Source of the DNA: Sulfuricella denitrificans skB26
GTDB lineage: Bacteria > Pseudomonadota > Gammaproteobacteria > Burkholderiales > Sulfuricellaceae
Assembly (NCBI RefSeq): GCF_000297055.2
Contig: NC_022357.1
Span: 2,696,501 to 2,760,500 of the forward strand
Length of the DNA: 64,000 nucleotides
Reading direction: 5' to 3'
Under the pieces are notes generated by a model. The model ran no database searches. It saw only the letters and a list, made by a program, of their open reading frames with translations, and was not told the DNA's origin. The stretch's first letter is position 1, and each line of letters starts with the position of its first letter. Both the position numbers and the translations under genes were made by a program. Shown piece by piece: positions 44,980-53,892 of this stretch.

Positions 44980-46518
44980 ATGAAGGTTACCCCCGTTTTA
45001 CTCATTATCCTGGATGGATTCGGTTGCAGCGAAAGCCAGGATAACAATGCCATTGCCAGCGCGCACAAACCCAACTGGGATAAACTCTGGCAGACCTGTC
45101 CCCATACCACCATCAATGCGTCCGAAGCGTCGGTGGGATTACCCAGCGGACAAATGGGCAACTCCGAGGTAGGCCACCTCAACATCGGCGCTGGCCGTGT
45201 CGTCTACCAGGAATTCACCCGCATCAATCGCGCCATCAGCAGTGGTAATTTCTTCGCCAATCCTGCCCTGACCCAGGCAGTGGAAACTGCCAGGAGCAAC
45301 GGCAAGGCTTTGCACATTATGGGATTGGTGTCCGATGGCGGGGTACATAGCCACGAAACACATATCCACGCCATGCTCGATCTGGCAGCCCGCGCCGGGA
45401 TAGAGAAAATCTACCTGCACGCCTTCCTCGATGGTCGCGACACGCCGCCAAGAAGCGCGCAGAATTACCTGCGTCGGCTCCAGGAAAAGTGCGACCAGTT
45501 AAAAGCGGGGCGAATCGCCTCCATCATCGGCCGCTACTACGTCATGGATCGCGACAAGCGCTGGCTACGTGTCAAGGCCGGTTACGACCTGCTCACTCAG
45601 GGCAAGGCGGAATATCAGGCGGAAAGTGCGGAAGCCGCTTTGGCAGCGGCCTATGCTCGCGACGAAAATGATGAGTTCGTCAAGGCTACGACCATCGTCC
45701 CTCCCGGCGCACAGCCGGTGCGCATGGAGGATGGGGACGTAGTGGTATTCATGAATTTTCGTTCCGACCGAGCGCGCGAGATCACGCGCGCCTTCATCGA
45801 ACCCGACTTCGAATTGTTCGAGCGTGAGCAGGTACCGCAACTCGCCTCTTACTGCACCCTCACCGAATACAGCAAGGATTTCAACGTGCGGGTGGCTTAT
45901 CCGCCGGAACAGATCCGCAACGGCTTTGGTGAATACATCTCGAATCTGGGCCTGAAGCAGCTCAGGATCGCGGAGACCGAAAAATATGCCCATGTCACCT
46001 TCTTTTTCGACGGTGGAGAGGAGCGAGTCTACTCGGGCGAAGACCGTATTCTGGTGCCTTCTCCGGACGTTCCCACCTATGATCTGAAGCCGGAGATGAG
46101 CGCTTTCGAAGTCACCGACAAGCTGGTCGAGGCGATTGAGAGCCGCCAGTACGACGCCATCATCTGCAATTACGCCAACGCCGACATGGTTGGCCATACC
46201 GGTGTCATGTCCGCAACGGTCAAGGCAATAGAAACGCTGGACCAGTGTTTAAGCCGGGTAGTCGAGACAATGCAGCGCAACGGTGGAGAAGTGCTGATTA
46301 CCGCCGACCATGGCAACGCGGAAATGATGGCAGATGAAAACTCGCATCAGGCTCATACTGCCCACACCTTGAACCGGGTGCCCTTTGTGTACGTCGGCCG
46401 CAAAGCACATCTGGCCGAAACCGGTGCGCTCGAGGATGTGGCCCCGACGCTGCTGAAAATCATGGGGCTGCAACAACCCACGGAAATGACCGGTCATCCC
46501 CTGATCGAATTCGAATAA
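44980..46518 (+). CDS. gpmI: 2,3-bisphosphoglycerate-independent phosphoglycerate mutase
   Basis: Glycolysis/gluconeogenesis enzyme converting 3- to 2-phosphoglycerate through a phosphoserine. 512 residues. Metal site LIILDGFG and the catalytic serine in [15 protein letters not shown], then [29 protein letters not shown] and [11 protein letters not shown]. First gene of a plus-strand run with envC and ctpA; its stop overlaps the envC ATG. Confidence 0.97.
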   Translation: MKVTPVLLIILDGFGCSESQDNNAIASAHKPNWDKLWQTCPHTTINASEASVGLPSGQMGNSEVGHLNIGAGRVVYQEFTRINRAISSGNFFANPALTQAVETARSNGKALHIMGLVSDGGVHSHETHIHAMLDLAARAGIEKIYLHAFLDGRDTPPRSAQNYLRRLQEKCDQLKAGRIASIIGRYYVMDRDKRWLRVKAGYDLLTQGKAEYQAESAEAALAAAYARDENDEFVKATTIVPPGAQPVRMEDGDVVVFMNFRSDRAREITRAFIEPDFELFEREQVPQLASYCTLTEYSKDFNVRVAYPPEQIRNGFGEYISNLGLKQLRIAETEKYAHVTFFFDGGEERVYSGEDRILVPSPDVPTYDLKPEMSAFEVTDKLVEAIESRQYDAIICNYANADMVGHTGVMSATVKAIETLDQCLSRVVETMQRNGGEVLITADHGNAEMMADENSHQAHTAHTLNRVPFVYVGRKAHLAETGALEDVAPTLLKIMGLQQPTEMTGHPLIEFE

Positions 46519-47696
46519 TGACATCTGCCTGGCCTGCCCGAGCAATTTTCCTTGCTGTCGGGCTGGCTTGCGCATTCATCACTCACGCCGCGCCGAAAGA
46601 CGATCTCTCCGGCCTGCGTAACCGCATCAAGACCCTGCAAAAAGAAGTCGAAAGTGCAGAAGACAAAAAGACCGATGCCACCGATGCGCTGAAACAATCC
46701 GAGCAGGCTATCAGCTCGACCAACCGGCAACTGCGGGAACTGGCGCAGCAACAGGAAAGCGTTGGCGCCACGCTGAGCCTGGTACAGCGCGAAAGCCGCG
46801 ACACCCAGGGCAAAATAGGCAAGCAGCAAGCGCTACTCAGCCAGTTGCTCACCCACTACTACCTGAACGGCCAGCACGATCCCCTGAAAATCCTGCTCAA
46901 CCAGCAAGATCCCAACCAGCTTGCACGCCAGCTGCACTATTACACTTACCTATCCCGCGCGCGCGCCACCCTGATCGAAAGCTTGCGCACCAACCTGACT
47001 CATTCACGGGAGCTCGCCCAGCTTTACCAGGAGAAAAACGCCGAGCTCGAACAGGTCAAATCAGAGCAGGCGCATCAGAAAGCTCAGCTGGAAAAGGACA
47101 AGCAAGCGCGCAAAACCGTGCTGGTTCGCATCAACCAGAAAATAACCAGCCAGCGCAATGAAATCGGGCGCCTGCAGCGTGACGAAAAACGCCTGACACA
47201 ATTGATTGAACGCCTGAGCAGGCTGGCGAAACCCAAGAAACAAAAGAGCGCCGCTGTATCCAATCGCAGCCAATCCACATTCGAGCCATCCGGCGGTGCG
47301 CTCCATCAGCTCAAAGGCAAGCTTAATTTTCCGGTACGCGGGGAACTTGCCCATCGCTTCGGCAGTCAACGTGAAGACAGCGGCGCAACCTGGAAAGGCT
47401 GGTTCATCAAATCGGCAGCGGGGCAGGACGTCAAATGCATTGCCAATGGGCAAGTGGTGTTTTCAGACTGGCTGCGCGGCTTCGGCAACATCATCATAGT
47501 CGATCATGGCGACGACTACATGAGCCTCTACGGCAACAATGAAACCCTTTACAAACAGGCCGGCGAAACCGTTCGGGCAGGAGATGCCGTCGCCGCAGTG
47601 GGAAACAGCGGCGGAATTGCAGAATCCGGTTTATACTTTGAATTGCGGCATAAAAGCCGACCATTCGACCCGATGGGTTGGGTCAAGCTGAACTAG
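46518..47696 (+). CDS. envC: EnvC-like murein hydrolase activator (degenerate M23 domain)
   Basis: 392 residues: signal peptide (near HAAPKDD), long coiled coil (about 30-230) and a C-terminal LytM/M23 domain. The zinc residues of active LytM enzymes are replaced: the usual YxH is YGN (SLYGNNETLY) and HxH reads YFELRH with Tyr first. It therefore probably activates amidases at the division site rather than cutting peptidoglycan, as E. coli EnvC does. The gpmI-envC-ctpA order is common in proteobacteria. Confidence 0.9.
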   Translation: MTSAWPARAIFLAVGLACAFITHAAPKDDLSGLRNRIKTLQKEVESAEDKKTDATDALKQSEQAISSTNRQLRELAQQQESVGATLSLVQRESRDTQGKIGKQQALLSQLLTHYYLNGQHDPLKILLNQQDPNQLARQLHYYTYLSRARATLIESLRTNLTHSRELAQLYQEKNAELEQVKSEQAHQKAQLEKDKQARKTVLVRINQKITSQRNEIGRLQRDEKRLTQLIERLSRLAKPKKQKSAAVSNRSQSTFEPSGGALHQLKGKLNFPVRGELAHRFGSQREDSGATWKGWFIKSAAGQDVKCIANGQVVFSDWLRGFGNIIIVDHGDDYMSLYGNNETLYKQAGETVRAGDAVAAVGNSGGIAESGLYFELRHKSRPFDPMGWVKLN

Positions 47697-47728
47697 ATAA
47701 ATATTTAAGTGAAACGAGGATGAATGTA

Positions 47729-49162
47729 ATGCGCGGCAAAATGCAAAAAGTAAGCTTGATCTTTTTTGGCGCCATCATCGGCGTGATGATCAGCCTCAAT
47801 TTCTCCGCAGTAGCGAACAAGGATAAGGAAGCCGTCAATCCGCTACCGATCGATGACCTGCGCGCCTTCACTGAGGTCTTCGGCAAGATCAAGAGCGACT
47901 ACGTTGAACCGGTGGAAGATAAAAAGCTCATCACCGAAGCGATTAACGGAATGCTAACCGGTCTCGACCCTCATTCTGCCTACCTTGACGCCGATGCGTT
48001 CAAGGATTTGCGGGTGGGCACTCAAGGCGAATTTGGTGGCCTCGGCATCGAGGTGGGCATGGAGGACGGCTTCGTCAAGGTGGTGTCACCGATCGAGGAT
48101 ACACCGGCGTTCCTGGCCGGCATAAAAAGCGGTGATCTGATCATCAAGCTGGATGAAACTCCGGTCAAGGGACTGACTTTGAATGACGCGGTCAAACGCA
48201 TGCGCGGTAAACCCGGAACCAAGATCACTCTCACCGTGATCCGCAAGGGCGAAACCAAACCTCTGATCATCATCCTCACGCGCGCCATCATCAAAATCCA
48301 GAGTGTAAAATCGAAACTCGTCGAACCGGGCTACGGCTATATCCGCATAACCCAGTTCCAGGAGCACACCGGCGAGAACATGGCCAAGGCACTGGAAACG
48401 TTCTACAAGCAGAACAAGGAACCACTGAAGGGGCTGGTGCTGGATTTGCGCAACGATCCGGGCGGTCTGCTCAACGGTGCGGTCGCAGTTTCCACGGCGT
48501 TTCTGCCGAAAGATGCGCTGGTAGTGTATACCGAGGGTCGCACCGAGGACGCCAAGATGAGGCTGACGGCAAGCAAGGAAAACTACCTGCACTCAGCTTC
48601 GCAGGAGGATTACCTGAAAAATCTGCCCGCCGAAACCAAAACCGTGCCCATGGTGGTGCTGGTTAACGGTGGCTCGGCCTCGGCCTCGGAAATCGTCGCC
48701 GGCGCCCTGCAGGATCACAAGCGCGCCATCATCATGGGCACGCAAACCTTTGGCAAGGGATCGGTGCAAACCGTCCTGCCGCTGGGAAACAACACCGCCA
48801 TCAAGCTGACCACGTCGCGCTATTTCACGCCCAATGGACGCTCCATCCAGGCCAAGGGCATCAGCCCGGATATCGCCGTCGAAGAGGCTACGGTCAGCGG
48901 AGTCGACCAGCAGGGTGCGTTCAACCTGCGCGAAGCCGATCTGGAGCGCCATCTATCCAACGGCAACAAGGATGAGGAAGGCAAGAAGTCCGAATCGCCG
49001 TCGATCAAGCTACCCGCGCCACCAAAAATTGCGCCTAAGGGAAAAGATGACAAAACCGATAGCAGCAAACCGGCGCCCGGCGAAATCGTGTCGAAAAACG
49101 ACTACCAGCTGAATCAGGCGCTCAACCTGCTGAAGGGGTTGAATATCCTGCAGCGCAAGTGA
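47729..49162 (+). CDS. ctpA: C-terminal processing peptidase (CtpA, S41 family)
   Basis: About 477 residues: membrane anchor (VSLIFFGAIIGVMISLNF), PDZ domain (FGGLGIEVGMEDGFVKVVSP), and protease core with Ser in GGSASASEIVAGAL and Lys in FGKGSVQTVLPL forming the Ser-Lys dyad. A charged Lys/Pro-rich tail follows. I favour the ATG at 47729 (GAGGA about nine bases upstream); an ATG at 47720 is the alternative. Acts in the periplasm on envelope proteins. Confidence 0.94.
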   Translation: MRGKMQKVSLIFFGAIIGVMISLNFSAVANKDKEAVNPLPIDDLRAFTEVFGKIKSDYVEPVEDKKLITEAINGMLTGLDPHSAYLDADAFKDLRVGTQGEFGGLGIEVGMEDGFVKVVSPIEDTPAFLAGIKSGDLIIKLDETPVKGLTLNDAVKRMRGKPGTKITLTVIRKGETKPLIIILTRAIIKIQSVKSKLVEPGYGYIRITQFQEHTGENMAKALETFYKQNKEPLKGLVLDLRNDPGGLLNGAVAVSTAFLPKDALVVYTEGRTEDAKMRLTASKENYLHSASQEDYLKNLPAETKTVPMVVLVNGGSASASEIVAGALQDHKRAIIMGTQTFGKGSVQTVLPLGNNTAIKLTTSRYFTPNGRSIQAKGISPDIAVEEATVSGVDQQGAFNLREADLERHLSNGNKDEEGKKSESPSIKLPAPPKIAPKGKDDKTDSSKPAPGEIVSKNDYQLNQALNLLKGLNILQRK

Positions 49163-49167
49163 GTCAG

Positions 49168-49238
49168 ATGTAGGTCGGGCACGCTGTGCCCGACAAACCC
49201 ATGATCATTTGTTGGGCACGGGGGTGCCCAACCTACGT
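49168..49238. repeat. REP/BIME-like double hairpin
   Basis: Two perfect nine-base stems, GTCGGGCAC/GTGCCCGAC (49174-49194) and GTTGGGCAC/GTGCCCAAC (49211-49232). They are framed by an outer GTAGGT (49170-49175) and ACCTAC (49231-49236). The layout is a typical bacterial interspersed palindrome pair, placed just after ctpA. Confidence 0.85.
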
Positions 49239-49261
49239 CACTGACAGCTAAGAGCTATCCA

Positions 49262-50017
49262 ATGGACGACAATCAGCTCCTGCGCTACAGCCGGCACATC
49301 CTGCTGCCACAGATCGGCATCGAGGGTCAGGAAAAGCTGCTTGGCGCCCACGCCCTGATCATCGGCGCCGGTGGCCTGGGCTCCCCAGCCGCGCTCTACC
49401 TTGCCGCCAGCGGCGTCGGTCGGATCACGATCTGCGACGGAGACAGCGTAGATCTCACCAACCTGCAGCGCCAGATCGCCCACTTCACCCATTCCCTCGG
49501 AACCAACAAGGCGACATCGGCGCAGCTCACGCTCGCCGCCATCAACCCAGAAATCAACATTACGGCCATTCCGCAGCGCGTCGAAGGGGACGAACTTAAC
49601 CACCTCATCGCCCAGTCCGATGTCATACTCGATGCCAGCGACAACTTCGCCACCCGCCATGCCGTCAACCGCGCCTGCGTCACCCACAAAAAGCCGCTGG
49701 TTTCCGGTGCGGCGATACGCTTCGATGGACAGGTGGCCGTTTTTGATTTGCGCGCCCCTTCCAGCCCTTGCTACCACTGCCTGTTTCCTGAAGGAGTTGG
49801 TGATGAAGGCGAGCGCTGTGCTGTGATGGGCGTGTTCGCGCCGCTGGTAGGTATCATCGGCTCAACCCAAGCGGCGGAAGCGCTTAAGATCCTGAGTGGC
49901 GCCGGTCAGTCGCTGAATGGCCGACTGCTGCTGCTCGACGGATTGCGGATGGAGTGGCGTTCGATCAGGCTGAAGAAGGATCCGGCCTGCCCGGTGTGTG
50001 GCGAGCTAAAAAAATAG
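49262..50017 (+). CDS. moeB: HesA/MoeB/ThiF-family adenylyltransferase
   Basis: E1-like enzyme that adenylates the C-terminal Gly of a sulfur-carrier protein (MoaD or ThiS). 251 residues. The nucleotide site GAGGLGSPAALYLAASGVG is followed by the Asp/Arg region DGDSVDLTNLQRQ. The zinc-binding pairs are CYHC and CPVC. MoeB and ThiF cannot be fully separated from sequence; length and zinc pairs favour MoeB. The REP-like element separates it from ctpA. Confidence 0.92.
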   Translation: MDDNQLLRYSRHILLPQIGIEGQEKLLGAHALIIGAGGLGSPAALYLAASGVGRITICDGDSVDLTNLQRQIAHFTHSLGTNKATSAQLTLAAINPEINITAIPQRVEGDELNHLIAQSDVILDASDNFATRHAVNRACVTHKKPLVSGAAIRFDGQVAVFDLRAPSSPCYHCLFPEGVGDEGERCAVMGVFAPLVGIIGSTQAAEALKILSGAGQSLNGRLLLLDGLRMEWRSIRLKKDPACPVCGELKK

Positions 50018-50268
50018 CCATCCTCATTCATTGATTCCAATGTGAATAATTTCAAAAGGATATTCCGCAGGGAGTTGCCGCAACGGGTCACAACCTTCCA
50101 GGCCCGCCCGGGTTTCCCTGTGGAATCATTGCCGTCTTCGAATTCATCCCTGATCTAGCATGGAGCGACTATCTCTCCTTCTGGAGGGCGGAACGGAAAA
50201 TGATCACCGACACAGCTTAACAACAGATTTCACCGGTTTTGCCGCACTGTGAAAATATTTTATGCCAC
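50018..50268. other. Intergenic region between convergent moeB and the PDC-domain gene
   Basis: 251 bases with no convincing gene. It includes a GC-rich patch around 50098-50123, but I find no clean hairpin with a T-run. Confidence 0.5.
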
Positions 50269-51204
50269 TCAGAACCAGAAGGCCGTGTCTTTCATCAGGA
50301 ACTCGACATAGGACATGTAATGGGAGCCGTCGCAGGAAAAAGTCAGGCTCACGGTGCCGTTGAAAATATTGATCGAGGCCGTGCGCAAATAGAAGGTTGA
50401 ATCGGCTAGACGCAAGGATTGCATGGTGTTGAGAATACGCTTGATATCGACTTGGGGGATCGCCGCATTGCTCGGATAGGGCCGGGACGGGAATACCAGG
50501 CAGATATCCGGATCGTTCAAGGCCTCATGATCCAGGATGCGATAGCGGAACGGGTCATCCACAGTCCAGATGGTTGCCTGACTACTCGAGAAATGCAAAA
50601 TACATTGGAATACGCCACGTTGGGTGAGCAGTTCTTCCAAAATGGACAGGGCCTGATCCATGTTCTTGTCCATCGGGCTTTCGGCGCGACTCTGCAAGAA
50701 AACCGTCCCACGAATCGCCGGATCGCCTTTCACTTGTCGCCAATAGCCCGGTTCATCGTAGAGCTCCGATGTCACCGACAGATTGCGTAAGTCGAAATCA
50801 GCACCGAGATAACCCAGCCAGTGGTCGTCCCTGCGCACAACCTGCAGGGCCGTCAGAGAAGGCCGGCGCTCGGTCAGGCTGATGTAGGCGTCCGAGAGCA
50901 GGAATCCCCAGGATGGAACGACTTCCTTCATGTAGGGACGCTGGGAGCGGTCGCGGCCAAAGTGGCCAGAGGTAATCCCGGATTGGCTGATATTGTCGCA
51001 AATCTGTATGCTATCCATGCCTACGCAGTACAGGAAGGTACAATTGGGAATACTGGAAAAACCGCTATCGAGGATAGCATTAAGTTGTTCGCGGTCTCCC
51101 CATGCCTGAGTGCAACGCTCCGCCAGACGCGCCATGGGTTCCCGCAGGATGTGCGCCAGTTCCTCCCGTTGGAGGTAGATGCTGTCTTTCCACGATTTAT
51201 TCAT
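50269..51204 (-). CDS. Orphan PDC/Cache-type sensor-domain protein
   Basis: 311 residues. The central region FGRDRSQRPYMKEVVPSWGF and ...LSDAYISLTERRPSLTALQVV then LGYLGADFDLRNL matches the PDC (Cache) ligand-binding fold. Unlike most PDC proteins it has no signal peptide, membrane helix or output domain such as a kinase, GGDEF or MCP module. The ATG at 51204 has AGGAG eight bases upstream. It may feed information to a separate output protein. Neighbours (slmA, dsr) give no clear pathway. Confidence 0.65.
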   Translation of the reverse strand: MNKSWKDSIYLQREELAHILREPMARLAERCTQAWGDREQLNAILDSGFSSIPNCTFLYCVGMDSIQICDNISQSGITSGHFGRDRSQRPYMKEVVPSWGFLLSDAYISLTERRPSLTALQVVRRDDHWLGYLGADFDLRNLSVTSELYDEPGYWRQVKGDPAIRGTVFLQSRAESPMDKNMDQALSILEELLTQRGVFQCILHFSSSQATIWTVDDPFRYRILDHEALNDPDICLVFPSRPYPSNAAIPQVDIKRILNTMQSLRLADSTFYLRTASINIFNGTVSLTFSCDGSHYMSYVEFLMKDTAFWF

Positions 51205-51295
51205 GGGATATCTCCTACTACCATCCAATCGGTTGTTTATTTGGCCACCGAGGATTCAGTCTAACAATGTCGGAGTAAAGCCAACCGCGCAATAC

Positions 51296-51340
51296 GGATA
51301 CCTGAAAGATGTTACTCAGGACTATCAACTCAGCACTCAC
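51296..51340. repeat. Degenerate heptamer-type repeat at the slmA 3' end
   Basis: Minus strand GTGAGTGCTGAGTTGA, then TAGTCCTGAGTAAC. The slmA TGA stop is part of it. Closely related sequence lies on the minus strand at about 36602-36660 next to the large heptamer array. Confidence 0.65.
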
Positions 51341-51915
51341 CCTTTGATCAGCGCCCGCCCCTGTGCCGGCCAGAATTCCATTGGCTCGCGCTTGAAGCCG
51401 CTCTTGGCGAACTGATGCCAGCGGCCGACCACAAAACTCATCATCAGGTTGGCCTGAGCAGCGGCATCAATCTCGGTTGGAATTTCCTGCTGGTTCGCGG
51501 CAAGGCGCAATGACTGCTTGAGCGTGGCTTCAAGCCGATCGTGCAGCTGGTTGATGCGAGCCTGGAGGCGGCTATCCTCATTGACCAGCACCTCGCCGAT
51601 CAGCACCCGGGTCATGCCGGGATTCTTCTGGGCAAAACCGAGCAGCAGGGGCAGTACAGCCTCCAGCTGTTTCACGCCGTTATTCTCTTCGCTGGTGATC
51701 TTGGTGATCATGCCGAACAGGGTCTGCTCGATAAACTCTATCAAACCCTCGAACATCTGCGCTTTACTGGCAAAGTGGCGATAGAGCGCCGCCTCGGATA
51801 CGCCGATCCTGGCGGCCAGGGAAGCGGTGGTAATTTTCTCGCCCTGCGGTTTCTGCAACATTTCCGCCAGATTTTGCAGGATCTGGAGTTTTCGTTCTCC
51901 GGGTTTGGCTGCCAT
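51337..51915 (-). CDS. slmA: Nucleoid occlusion factor SlmA (TetR family)
   Basis: 192 residues. The N-terminal TetR HTH is ITTASLAARIGVSEAALYRHFASKAQMFEGLIEFIE, with the SlmA-type start GERKLQILQNLAEMLQ. It binds DNA sites and FtsZ to block division over the nucleoid. The C-terminus SFVVGRWHQFAKSGFKREP matches SlmA rather than a generic TetR repressor. The stop codon lies in a heptamer-derived repeat. Confidence 0.9.
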   Translation of the reverse strand: MAAKPGERKLQILQNLAEMLQKPQGEKITTASLAARIGVSEAALYRHFASKAQMFEGLIEFIEQTLFGMITKITSEENNGVKQLEAVLPLLLGFAQKNPGMTRVLIGEVLVNEDSRLQARINQLHDRLEATLKQSLRLAANQQEIPTEIDAAAQANLMMSFVVGRWHQFAKSGFKREPMEFWPAQGRALIKG

Positions 51916-51969
51916 ATTTTCCCCTTGGGTGTTTTGTTGCTGTTGATTATAACCGGAAGATCGGCTGTT

Positions 51970-53460
51970 TTATTTTGGATGGCGGGCGAAGATGCCGGGG
52001 CGAAACACCTCCTTGCCGGACTTCGAGAATGCCGAGGTATAGGGATCGATTACGGTCTCCAGCTCCTCGCACCAAGAGGGATGACTGTAGCTCATATCGG
52101 TGAAGAACCACAATCCGCGTTCGGACTGGCAAGCCGCCGACATCATGTGAATCTGCTCGCCCGCTTCCGGCCCGACTATGCAGCCGCCCAGCAACTGACC
52201 GGTCTCGGCATCGTGTACCACCTCGATGAAGCCTTCATAATCGTGATGCGCGCGGGCCTTGCCGGAGCCACCGAAGTTGGAGCGTGCCACATCGGCATCG
52301 AAGCCGGCTTGCTCGGCGAGATCTTCGGTCAGTCCCACCGTCGCGATTTCCAGGGCGGAATGAATGACTGTCGGCACCTTATGATAATTGCTGTGCAGAA
52401 TATTGCCGTTGATGGCATTGGCTGCCGCCACTTTGGCGTCGTGAAGGGCGGCATTGGCCGTCATCGGGCCGGGCTTGACGTCACCGATAGCGTAAATGCC
52501 GGGCACACTGGTTTCCAGGTGTTCCGTCACTTCGATGAAGCCCTCTGGATTCAGCGCCACACCGGCTTCATCCAAACCCAGACCGGCCGTCATCGGCCGC
52601 CGGCCAACGGCCACCAACACATGTTCGAAGGTGTCGCGGTGTCCGTCCGTACACGTAATCTCCACCTTTCCGTCGACGATCTGGCTTTGCGCAACGGTCG
52701 CATTCTTGCGCACTTCTATACCGATGCGAGCAAATTTCCTTTCCAGTACGGCACTGGCGCGGTCCGGAATATGAGGCCGATCCAATAACCGGTTTCCCTG
52801 TTCAACAATACACACACGGGAACCGAACTGATGCAGCAAAAAACCCAGCTCCACGCCTATCGAGCCACCCCCGACACACAAAATGGATTTCGGCAGGTGA
52901 TCGAGCCGGTACATAAAATCGGGCGAGTGCATGATCTCCCGGGCATTACTCGGGCATGCCTCGAGTTCACGCGGCGTCGAGCCGGTGGCAATGACTATAC
53001 GCTTGGTCTTGAGCTCAAGCGGAGCAGTGATGGTGAGCTTTCCCTTATCGGTAAATGGTACATCGCATTCCGGCGAGTTCAGGTTTCTCACCGGATGGAC
53101 ACTTATCCGGCCATCTCCCAGCAACTTCCCCTCGCCGATGAAAACGCGCACGCCCAGACGCTTGAGCCACACCGTAAAATTATTGCGGATGCCGGTGACC
53201 ACCTCGTCTTTGTGCGCCATGGCTGCCATGAAATCCCCGCGCACCGGGCCAATCAGGCCCCGGCCCTGCAGGCCATTAACATCCTCGATCAGCGAAGCGA
53301 GGTGAAGCAGGGTTTTTTTCGGTATGCACCCCTGATTGAGGCATACCCCACCCGGCAAGCCCCTTTCTACCAGTGCCACCTTGGCACCGAGGTGAGCGGC
53401 AGTGATCGCGGCCTTGTATCCTCCCGGGCCGCTACCGATAATGACGAGATCAAATTCCAT
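51970..53460 (-). CDS. Dihydrolipoamide dehydrogenase-like flavoprotein behind dsrR
   Basis: 496 residues: FAD motif GSGPGGYKAAITAAHLG, redox disulfide GGVCLNQGCIPKKTLL, NAD motif CVGGGSIGVELGFLLHQFG, FAD site GIYAIGDVKPGPM, and a C-terminal His-Pro with Glu (YSHPSWCEELE). The layout is that of lipoamide dehydrogenase. About 20 extra residues, near HPVRNLNSPECDV, precede the second half and are partly encoded by an imperfect palindrome (53070-53094). It lies 31 bases after dsrR in the same direction. Which substrate it serves in sulfur oxidation is unknown. Confidence 0.85.
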   Translation of the reverse strand: MEFDLVIIGSGPGGYKAAITAAHLGAKVALVERGLPGGVCLNQGCIPKKTLLHLASLIEDVNGLQGRGLIGPVRGDFMAAMAHKDEVVTGIRNNFTVWLKRLGVRVFIGEGKLLGDGRISVHPVRNLNSPECDVPFTDKGKLTITAPLELKTKRIVIATGSTPRELEACPSNAREIMHSPDFMYRLDHLPKSILCVGGGSIGVELGFLLHQFGSRVCIVEQGNRLLDRPHIPDRASAVLERKFARIGIEVRKNATVAQSQIVDGKVEITCTDGHRDTFEHVLVAVGRRPMTAGLGLDEAGVALNPEGFIEVTEHLETSVPGIYAIGDVKPGPMTANAALHDAKVAAANAINGNILHSNYHKVPTVIHSALEIATVGLTEDLAEQAGFDADVARSNFGGSGKARAHHDYEGFIEVVHDAETGQLLGGCIVGPEAGEQIHMMSAACQSERGLWFFTDMSYSHPSWCEELETVIDPYTSAFSKSGKEVFRPGIFARHPK

Positions 53461-53491
53461 CCGCTTGGTAGGCGTTTAACCCCGGGTCCGA

Positions 53492-53860
53492 TTAGTGGCA
53501 ACCGCCACCACAGCCGCCGCAACCACCACCGCCTCTGGCCCCGCTTGACGAAGTGCTGCAGGAAGAGCCGCCATCATCGTTGGGGTTGATAAAAATAAAG
53601 CGGAAGTCGCCAGGATCAAGCTCGACAAAATCAAGCACTGCCCCATTCAGCAGATTCAGATTGTCAGGCGAAACGATGACGGTGACTCCCTCGGAATTCA
53701 CCATCATGTCTTCTTCACTCTGTTCATCGAAACCCATTCCATACTGGATAGTTCCATCCATACCACGACGGGCGGCAATCCGCAGAAACATCCCTTCGGC
53801 TTCACTTTGGGTGGCAGCCTGGTGAATCTGCTCGGCGGCTTTGGCTGTGACTGTAATCAT
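53492..53860 (-). CDS. dsrR: DsrR, A-type (IscA-like) protein with Cys-rich tail
   Basis: 122 residues with the A-type carrier fold ending GDFRFIFINPND. DsrR proteins are known to lack the IscA cluster cysteines and to act after transcription on dsr expression. The usual C-G-C ligands are indeed absent here. Instead there is a C-terminal tail rich in Gly and Cys (CSTSSSGARGGGGCGGCGG and so on, five Cys in about 22 residues) which may bind metal. It lies between dsrN and the lpd-like gene. Confidence 0.88.
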   Translation of the reverse strand: MITVTAKAAEQIHQAATQSEAEGMFLRIAARRGMDGTIQYGMGFDEQSEEDMMVNSEGVTVIVSPDNLNLLNGAVLDFVELDPGDFRFIFINPNDDGGSSCSTSSSGARGGGGCGGCGGGCH

Positions 53861-53892
53861 CGACTTTCTCCTATATATATTAACAAGTTAAA

